Shown one piece after another: positions 23,206 to 27,692 of a stretch of 27,692 nucleotides of DNA. Numbering within the stretch: the stretch's first letter is position 1; each line of letters opens with the position of its first letter. Made by a program: the position numbers and the translations under genes. Source of the DNA: a virus; IMG/VR virus record IMGVR_UViG_3300034375_009575, positions 1-27,692 of that record; one strand, 5' to 3'. A model generated the notes under the pieces. It was not told the origin of the DNA. It was given only the letters and a program-made list of their open reading frames with translations, and did not search any database.

Positions 23206-23762
23206 TAGAATCGGATGTGGATGGTGTTGCCACTGCCTTGGTCGGGGTTCTCGCGCTTAAACTTGGCGTTTCTCTCGTATTCCAGCCTGGCCTTGTAGTC
23301 GGAAAGAAGCCGCTGCGCATCGAGAAGTGTGATTTTGGAGATCGGGACTCCACCAATGGTGTGCGACTCCAAGCCTTCTGGAAGCCTCCCCTCGATATGG
23401 GACTCAAGGAGATCCACCATCCGCTGATTGTAGGACTTGTTCGGATTGGCAGTAGGGTTGTCGAGCAGGACGAGTTTCCCGTCCGATTCCGTTTCCCTTC
23501 CCCATGTGTAGGTGATCAGCTTCGTGATTGTAAACTCGCCCGCGTCGAGGCTCGTTGTCGTTGCCCCTTCCAGCTCAAAGATGAAATACGTGGATTGATC
23601 GGAACCCGTAACCGAGAAAGAAACATCGGAATCGGCCACTGATCGAAAATAAACGACGTAGGAAGATACGTCGTCAATATTGGCAGGAACGTCCTTCCAG
23701 TGATAGACGTCTCCCGCCGTAAGCATCTCCGGCGGGGAAGAGTGAATGGTAATAGTGGCCAT
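23205..23762 (-). CDS. Head protein: N-terminal beta domain plus gpW-like C-terminal helices (185 aa)
   Basis: The ATG at 23762 is preferred to the TTG at 23768. Residues 1-105 form a beta domain (PEMLTAGDVYHWKDVPANIDDVSSYVVYF). Residues 110-185 have the helical pattern of small head-joining proteins found before lambda-type portals: NQRMVDLLESHIEGRLPEGLESHTIGGVPISKITLLDAQRLLSDYKARLEYER, ending in GNTIHIRF. It is the first gene of the portal operon and has its own promoter-like sequence upstream. Confidence 0.65.
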   Translation of the reverse strand: MATITIHSSPPEMLTAGDVYHWKDVPANIDDVSSYVVYFRSVADSDVSFSVTGSDQSTYFIFELEGATTTSLDAGEFTITKLITYTWGRETESDGKLVLLDNPTANPNKSYNQRMVDLLESHIEGRLPEGLESHTIGGVPISKITLLDAQRLLSDYKARLEYERNAKFKRENPDQGSGNTIHIRF

Positions 23763-23809
23763 CAGCAAGAACTGCCGCCGGTCGTGTGAATCCCGTGAAA
23801 AAATAGCCT

Positions 23810-23839
23810 ATTTTGCCGGAAAAGTCGAATTTTTGCCAA
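23810..23839 (-). promoter_or_regulatory. Sigma70-like promoter for the portal operon
   Basis: On the minus strand TTGGCA (23839-23834) and CAAAAT (23815-23810) are separated by 18 bases, 48 bases upstream of the ATG at 23762. The surrounding 178-base gap is AT-richer than its neighbours. The -35 box is partly covered by a palindrome. Confidence 0.45.
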
Positions 23840-23850
23840 CATAGTGGCAA
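23833..23850. promoter_or_regulatory. Operator-like palindrome over the -35 box
   Basis: TTGCCA-ACATAG-TGGCAA has perfect 6-bp arms around a 6-base centre. It overlaps the proposed -35 hexamer, so a dimeric repressor or activator could act here. No other copy was noticed in the window. Confidence 0.45.
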
Positions 23851-23852
23851 TT

Positions 23853-23942
23853 CTAGGGAAAACACCGCGAACCAGGACGGGCGATACAACTCCGCGCCGT
23901 GGCTATGATATTTCTCAATCTCGTGGTTCGTGGTGCTGTCAA
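23853..23942 (-). pseudogene. Remnant of a homologue of the 143-487 gene
   Basis: Minus-strand codons from the TTG at 23942 read LTAPRTTRLRNIIATARSCIARPG and stop at TAG (23855-23853). They align in frame with the leader and start of the left-edge gene (SRTMNPRKTIERARNRSAK), with matching R, T, I and A positions, and about two thirds of the bases agree. The rest of that gene is missing. It looks like a truncated, decayed copy left behind the Mom-like gene. Confidence 0.5.
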
Positions 23943-23971
23943 TCTTTCAAGGTTGCGTTATCTGCTTGTTC
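23939..23971 (-). repeat. Right copy of the dispersed inverted repeat
   Basis: Thirty-three minus-strand bases identical to 96-128 except for one. They cover the last codons (NKQITQP) and stop of the Mom-like gene and the first bases beyond it. Weaker similarity continues through the remnant at 23853-23942. Confidence 0.75.
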
Positions 23972-24633
23972 TGCTTTGAAATATCACGGCGCAGCGTGAA
24001 CTTGTGTTTTGCGTGTCTCCCCTCGAACTGAGCTCCGAGGTCGATCATTTCTTGATGGGTTCGCGTGTTGCCTCCTGCCTTCCGGGCGGTCATCACACCA
24101 TTCACTGTGTAGGTCGCCTCCGCGTTCGTCAGTCCCTCGTATTTCCAGTTCGCTGCTTTATAGATCGTCCCTTCATGGCCGCGCCATTCGTCCGCGTAGG
24201 TCACGAGGCAAGGCCATTTCTCAGCCGGTATCAGTTTCACGCTCCGCGCTAGGAGGAACGAGCAAGCGTTTTTCGGCATATCCGGCGCGACCACCAGCCG
24301 AGACAACGCAAGAACACCTTGCCAGTTCTCAGGGTAGGTGGCCTCCGCTGCGCTTCTCGTCGGCGGTATCCACCACGCCACTCCCACACAATCGCAATCC
24401 CAGAATGCGCCTTTCGGGAACATCCCGTGGAGATAGGTTCGCGTATTCGATGCGCCTTTCGCGTAGTGGTATTCTTGCACCATTCGCCGCGCAACGTCGA
24501 TTGACACTGGACGCACTTCCCAATCGGCTTTTCGCAACCGATCCCCATAAGCAGAACAAGGCGCGGCAGAGCAACCCGCCTTAGCTGTGGGTTGCTCTGC
24601 CGTCTCTCGTTTCAATAGGGTTGTGTCCGTCAT
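23947..24633 (-). CDS. Mom-like DNA-modification protein, GNAT-type fold (up to 228 aa)
   Basis: The pattern resembles the phage Mu Mom family (methylcarbamoyl modification of adenine in phage DNA): VSIDVARRMVQEYHYAKG, FWDCDCVGVAWWIPP, LALSRLVVAPDMPKNACSFLLARSVKLIP, PCLVTYADEWRGHEGTIYKAANWKYEG. Such modification protects phage DNA from host restriction. The conserved part begins at about residue 38. The ATG at 24633 gives 228 residues, but a TTG at 24537 preceded by GGGGAT would leave the direct repeat and hairpin in an untranslated leader. Assignment to Mom itself, rather than another GNAT-like phage protein, is by motif recall only. Confidence 0.7.
   Translation of the reverse strand: MTDTTLLKRETAEQPTAKAGCSAAPCSAYGDRLRKADWEVRPVSIDVARRMVQEYHYAKGASNTRTYLHGMFPKGAFWDCDCVGVAWWIPPTRSAAEATYPENWQGVLALSRLVVAPDMPKNACSFLLARSVKLIPAEKWPCLVTYADEWRGHEGTIYKAANWKYEGLTNAEATYTVNGVMTARKAGGNTRTHQEMIDLGAQFEGRHAKHKFTLRRDISKQNKQITQP
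24551..24577 (+). repeat. GAACAAG...GCAACC element inside the Mom-like gene
   Basis: GCAGAACAAG followed after 11 bases by CAACCC, similar to 96-116, 24966-24993 and the minus-strand copy at 23977-23952. Read on the minus strand, this element and the one at 24966-24993 encode similar peptides, GCSAAPCS and GCSPPACS, near the N-termini of two adjacent genes. Confidence 0.45.
24564..24602 (-). promoter_or_regulatory. Perfect 14-bp hairpin in the 5' part of the Mom-like gene
   Basis: CGGCAGAGCAACCC at 24564-24577 and its exact complement at 24589-24602 enclose an 11-base loop. In the mRNA it forms a strong GC-rich stem about 30 bases after the first ATG and 27 bases before the alternative TTG start. 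In phage Mu, mom translation is controlled by a leader hairpin opened by the zinc protein Com; a similar role here is inference. Confidence 0.6.
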
Positions 24634-24644
24634 TCAATAGGGTT
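24611..24644 (-). repeat. 12-bp direct repeat across the Mom-like start codon
   Basis: On the plus strand TTCAATAGGGTT occurs at 24611-24622 and at 24633-24644, a 22-base period close to two helical turns. The upper copy overlaps the ATG at 24633. The pattern suits binding of a tandem or dimeric protein that controls the gene. Confidence 0.5.
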
Positions 24645-24685
24645 TGGTGTATCGTCGGCGGGTGCCTGCGCTTGGGCGTTCTGTC

Positions 24686-25033
24686 CTAAAGTTTCGACCA
24701 GTCGTGGCAGGTATCCGCCATAACCTTAGCCATTCGCTCAACTTCGCGGAACGCTTTGGAGGCAGTCTCGGCTTGGATCTGGGCGGATTTCAGCGCGACT
24801 ATTTTATCCTCTTCGGGATCTTGGAACCGATACATCGCTTTTCGCAAGTGGTGCGCGCCGAACCCCGCGTATTCCAACATTTCGGCGACATCGTAGCGCA
24901 GTTCGCACAGCGCATCGTCGGTGATGCCTTCGCCTGTCCAGTCGCAGCCGTCCTCGCCCCACGGGACAGAACAAGCAGGTGGAGAGCAACCGCCCTCCCG
25001 CTGGGTGTTTTCGTCGTCTTTTTTCTTATTCAT
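24686..25033 (-). CDS. Unknown protein with Cys-bearing N-terminus (115 aa)
   Basis: The first 35 residues are charged and Cys-containing (GGCSPPACSVPWGEDGCDW). The rest is helical: ITDDALCELRYDVAEMLEYAGFGAHHLRKAMYRF, then KSAQIQAETASKAFREVERMAKVMADTCHDW. The GCSPPACS stretch mirrors GCSAAPCS in the Mom-like protein, and the DNA is also similar, suggesting a shared inserted or duplicated segment. No family is recognised. It lies between the zinc-ribbon gene and the Mom-like gene in the same direction. Confidence 0.55.
   Translation of the reverse strand: MNKKKDDENTQREGGCSPPACSVPWGEDGCDWTGEGITDDALCELRYDVAEMLEYAGFGAHHLRKAMYRFQDPEEDKIVALKSAQIQAETASKAFREVERMAKVMADTCHDWSKL
24966..24993 (+). repeat. 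GAACAAG...GCAACC element inside the 115-aa gene
   Basis: ACAGAACAAG followed by GAGAGCAACCGCC, homologous to 24551-24577. On the minus strand the shared features are GGTTGCTCT, seven bases, CTTGTTCTG, four or five bases, TGGGG. Confidence 0.45.
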
Positions 25034-25074
25034 CGGTTTCAGGTAAATCGTGTTTTACTTGTCGGGGCGGTGCC

Positions 25075-25323
25075 TCACCCTTGGACGTTCGCACAGAAAT
25101 CGCAGAAAAGCGCGCCAGAGAATCCCTCGTTGATTATTGTTTGGCAGCTGTGGCAGAGCGTAGCCCCTCTGCCTCCGTTGAACTTGTGAATCGGCTCAAG
25201 GGGAGGACAACAAACATCGATCAACGCATCGCCTTCTCCCGACTCTCGTTCGTCACAGTTGCAATCGGGGCCTCCTTGGCAGTCAGGATAGTGGTGTTTC
25301 ATGGTGCGGCTGATCCTAGTCAT
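25075..25323 (-). CDS. Small Cys-rich zinc-ribbon protein (82 aa)
   Basis: It contains nine Cys, including CNC and CC in the first half and a clean zinc ribbon at the C-terminus: CHSC, 13 residues, CDFC. The ATG at 25323 directly follows the terminase stop (TGAATG); an ATG seven codons in (MKHHYPDC) is also possible. The C-x2-C-x13-C-x2-C layout is of the same type as the Mu Com translational activator and many phage zinc-ribbon proteins. Since a Mom-like gene with a leader hairpin lies two genes downstream, a Com-like role is an attractive but unproven reading. Confidence 0.6.
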   Translation of the reverse strand: MTRISRTMKHHYPDCQGGPDCNCDERESGEGDALIDVCCPPLEPIHKFNGGRGATLCHSCQTIINEGFSGALFCDFCANVQG

Positions 25324-27153
25324 TCACTTTGCCATTTTCGAAGCGATTACTCCGTAATTCGGGTTCATTATCCGCTCCGCCGCGAGATTGTAAACCATTA
25401 AATCGAGTGCCTCGTTCCGTTGCCCGCGAGGACAATCGAAAAAACGCACAAACTCGCCTGTGCGGGTGCTTCGCTTCATCACCGAATCTTCCGCCAGAAG
25501 CATCTCGAAAAAACCAGTTGCCTCGCCCCCTGTCGTCTCGCTGAACGCCTCAACCTCTGGAACATGGATAAACCCCCGAGGGTAGGTGTTTCCCTTTTTC
25601 GGCGGATCCAGCTCCAGGCGTTGGTAAATCAGGTCTTTGGCCTCATGCGTGCCGATATGATACTGTGGCGCCGGAGGTCGTCCAATCATTGTCGGCTTTT
25701 TGCTGACGAGCTCGCGGTCGATCGACTTCGCCCCCTTGATGGCATAGACTCGCGCCCGGGTTCTCGGCCCGGTATACTCAAGAATCGTGCTTTGCCATTT
25801 CCCGGAGTCCACGACGACACAAGCCGGCGCGAGGTTGCCGGCGTGCGGGTGCGGCCAGCGTTTGAGGCGATACTTGTCTAGTTTGTTCCAGGTGCCCACC
25901 GATTGGCAGCTTCCCTGGATAACCTTGTAGTCGATAAGCCAACATTCCGAGTTCACGCCCCACCCGACCGTCATGCATTCGAGGCGGTTCTTTTGCACAT
26001 CTACCGCCATCGTGATCATCAATACGCCCGGCGGCATCATCTGGACGGGATCCCATTTCTCACGCTTCGCATAGAGCGTGTCAGGCTGCGGCTTTTGCTC
26101 CATCTCCTCGGCGAAAGATTCCGCATCCATCGTGTTCACGAACACGCGCCGAGATTTCTCTGGGTTGTCGCTGGTCTTGCGTGCCTCGATCTTGGCGGCT
26201 ACTTCATGCAAATATCCATCGTAGGCGCCGTTGTGGTCGCCGGTGTGATTCATGCATCCCAGATGAAACCCGCGATCGACCCCTCGCTGCGGCTTTTCTC
26301 GGTTCCGGTTGAGCCATTCGCCGGCCTTGGCCATCTCTATGCGCTCGCCCTCTTTCAGCTTCCTTTTGCACTCAGGGCAGATCAAATGGGCAGTTTCCGG
26401 CTTTTTCGGAGTCCATACCATCTGATTCGTGTGCATCACGTATTGATGCTCACACTTCGCGCACCGCACAAACAGATTACAACGGTCGCTCTTGTCATAC
26501 CAGGCATCGACCTTTGAGGCTCCTTTTAACGAAGGGTAGGAGGTCAGCCATTTGTTCTGTCGCTTCCTACCCCTCGCTCGCATGTGGAACTGGTCAATCT
26601 TATCTCCCTCATCGCTCTTGTCTTGCTCGATGGCGTCAATCTCGTCCGCGTAAAGAATTGAAGCCTGTAGACGGCGTATCTGGGTAGAGCTGTTCGCGCC
26701 AAGGCCTGACAGCTTTCCTCCGTTGTTCCAGACCTTTAGCAAGACTTTGTCGGTGAGCATTCGCAAATCTGCGATTGCCGGGGTCGATTCAAACATCTTC
26801 GACAACTCCTCCCCGATCCACTCTTGTGCGGCATCCTTGTTCGGAAACATGATCCCGATCTGCTCCCGCAACTGCTCGACCGCGTAACACATTGCGGCCG
26901 AAATCAGGTAGGTTTTCCCCGCGCCAGAATAAGCGCGGATCGTCACGCTTGGCAGGGACAGGTCAAAGAGGTCCCGCGCCGGCTGGACCTGCCAAGGGCG
27001 GAACCGGAAGGGAGTCCCGTCCGGGTTTTCGATGAAGCGCGGCGCCCACTCTTCGAAAGAGAGTTTCGGCTTGTGAAGCAGGATCTCATCTGCTCGGCGG
27101 CAAAACTCCGTCAATGCAGCCGCCTGTGATATTGTCCATCTCGCCTCACGCAT
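25324..27153 (-). CDS. Terminase large subunit, GpA family (609 aa)
   Basis: The ATPase half has a Walker A-like loop (AYSGAGKT, about residues 74-81) and a Walker B strand with acidic pair (ASILYADEID, about 164-173). A treble-clef-like zinc site follows (CAKC about 231, CPEC about 259), characteristic of GpA-type enzymes. The nuclease half starts at ITMAVDVQKNRLECMTVGW and ends with QRNEALDLMVYNLAAERI. It drives ATP-powered DNA packaging and cuts the concatemer. I chose the ATG at 27153, overlapping the small-subunit gene; a TTG at 27168 with AGGGAG four bases upstream is a real alternative. Confidence 0.92.
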   Translation of the reverse strand: MREARWTISQAAALTEFCRRADEILLHKPKLSFEEWAPRFIENPDGTPFRFRPWQVQPARDLFDLSLPSVTIRAYSGAGKTYLISAAMCYAVEQLREQIGIMFPNKDAAQEWIGEELSKMFESTPAIADLRMLTDKVLLKVWNNGGKLSGLGANSSTQIRRLQASILYADEIDAIEQDKSDEGDKIDQFHMRARGRKRQNKWLTSYPSLKGASKVDAWYDKSDRCNLFVRCAKCEHQYVMHTNQMVWTPKKPETAHLICPECKRKLKEGERIEMAKAGEWLNRNREKPQRGVDRGFHLGCMNHTGDHNGAYDGYLHEVAAKIEARKTSDNPEKSRRVFVNTMDAESFAEEMEQKPQPDTLYAKREKWDPVQMMPPGVLMITMAVDVQKNRLECMTVGWGVNSECWLIDYKVIQGSCQSVGTWNKLDKYRLKRWPHPHAGNLAPACVVVDSGKWQSTILEYTGPRTRARVYAIKGAKSIDRELVSKKPTMIGRPPAPQYHIGTHEAKDLIYQRLELDPPKKGNTYPRGFIHVPEVEAFSETTGGEATGFFEMLLAEDSVMKRSTRTGEFVRFFDCPRGQRNEALDLMVYNLAAERIMNPNYGVIASKMAK

Positions 27154-27580
27154 CCTCGTCAATCCCAAGTTGCTCCCTGACCGATTTCATTTTGGCAATC
27201 AGGTTTTCCTTCGACTCGTTCGGCATTTCACAATTTTGGATCTCCTTGTTGACCGCCGAAAGGTAGGCCGTGACCGGCGCCACCACTTCCGCGATCGGGA
27301 TGTATTTGCCACGCAGAATATCAGTCTCCACTTGGGCCTTCTCCGCCTGGGCCTCGTTCCTCAGATCGGTTGAGCTCTTGTCCCGCGATAATTTGTGTCG
27401 CATGACGATTTGCGTCGTCTCATCTCGCGGATAGTAATGTGCCGGACCGGCAATTCGGGGCTTAATTCCAGCTTGAGCACATAGGTCAGCAAAATCGCCC
27501 TTGTCGATCTCCATCACCTTGGCGGCATGGGAAACCGTCCACTCCGCCGCCCTGTTTTTTGCCGCCTGTGTCGTGCTCAT
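27146..27580 (-). CDS. Terminase small subunit, Nu1-like (144 aa)
   Basis: Residues 10-50 form a winged-helix-like DNA-recognition region (WTVSHAAKVMEIDKGDFADLCAQAGIKPRIAGPAHYY). A helical linker follows (LRNEAQAEKAQVETDILRGKYIPIAEV) and then an oligomerisation helix. It would bind the packaging site and hand DNA to the large subunit, whose start overlaps its stop. The proximal GAGGA touches the ATG, an unusually short ribosome-binding spacing. Confidence 0.8.
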   Translation of the reverse strand: MSTTQAAKNRAAEWTVSHAAKVMEIDKGDFADLCAQAGIKPRIAGPAHYYPRDETTQIVMRHKLSRDKSSTDLRNEAQAEKAQVETDILRGKYIPIAEVVAPVTAYLSAVNKEIQNCEMPNESKENLIAKMKSVREQLGIDEDA

Positions 27581-27692
27581 TCCTCGGAAACATGCGCAAC
27601 ATACCGCAGAATGTCGCGAACTTGCAAATGGTGCATTATGGTCGTTCTAGTGGTGGTGGCCTATGGGGGCCATCAGACAGAGACTCAATTTA
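27581..27692. other. Noncoding leader upstream of the terminase genes
   Basis: The 112 bases to the window edge contain no convincing gene. In lambda-type phages the packaging (cos or pac) site lies just upstream of the small terminase gene, so this is the natural place for one. A small inverted repeat (GGCC-TATGGG-GGCC, about 27659-27672) is visible, but nothing proves a cos site. Confidence 0.3.

Noticed and set aside
23939-24993. GAACAAG...GCAACC elements as integron attC sites
   Set aside because: The position at gene ends and the hairpin at 24564-24602 were suggestive, but the cores do not fit RYYYAAC, no matching GTTRRRY was found at the far end, and there is no integrase.
27590-27606. 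AACAT pair on the plus strand upstream of the terminase (GAAACATGCGCAACATACC)
   Set aside because: Spacing is 9, not 10, the hexamers are imperfect and the orientation is opposite to the terminase genes.
23-27633. Shared 11-mer CTTGCAAATGG near both window edges, as a possible terminal or attachment repeat
   Set aside because: An 11-base match is expected many times by chance in a window of this size, and the flanks do not agree.

Overview
The window reads as the structural, packaging and lysis half of a tailed phage or prophage (Caudoviricetes). A tape-measure gene, a tail-chaperone frameshift and a lambda-type portal/terminase point to a siphovirus-like particle. No integrase, repressor, replication gene, tRNA, rRNA or CRISPR array is visible, so free phage and prophage cannot be told apart. 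The host is probably Gram-negative, judging from the GTA-type holin and the muramidase/M15 endolysin. The phylum cannot be fixed from sequence alone.

Nearly everything is read on the minus strand, from right to left. (1) Packaging: a Nu1-like terminase small subunit (27580-27146) and a GpA-like large subunit (27153-25324). (2) A small non-structural island at 25323-23947: a Cys-rich zinc-ribbon protein, an unknown 115-aa protein and a Mom-like DNA-modification protein. Its leader carries a 12-bp direct repeat and a perfect 14-bp hairpin. (3) A tightly overlapping portal operon (23762-17827): a beta-domain head protein, the portal, a second beta-domain protein, a 654-aa fibre-like protein, two small proteins and a parallel beta-helix protein. 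Fibre-type genes in this position, between portal and capsid, are unusual. (4) A ClpP-like protease fused to an HK97-fold capsid protein (17641-15632), then head-tail connector and tail genes. (5) Tail: tube candidate, an unknown 237-aa protein, a tail-assembly chaperone with a convincing -1 frameshift extension, the tape measure, three tail-tip-position proteins and a 553-aa fibre. (6) A glycosyltransferase/sulfotransferase pair coupled to the fibre gene. (7) Lysis: a GTA-type holin, a two-domain endolysin and three small membrane proteins, followed by a metallophosphoesterase and a winged-helix protein. Plus-strand genes are few: a partial gene and a 114-aa gene at the left edge, and one 206-aa gene inside the tail region (7353-7973).

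The main regulatory signal is a paired hexamer, TAACAT-N4-TAACAT (10-bp phase). It lies 36-40 bases upstream of three genes and is oriented with each: the plus-strand 206-aa gene, the tape measure and (degenerate) the protease-capsid gene. It is a good candidate for a phage late promoter or activator site. A second signal is a 33-nt near-identical sequence, with weaker homology beyond it, shared in inverted orientation by the left edge (96-128) and the end of the Mom-like gene (23971-23939). It suggests a shared module boundary and leaves the remnant of a truncated gene after the Mom-like gene.
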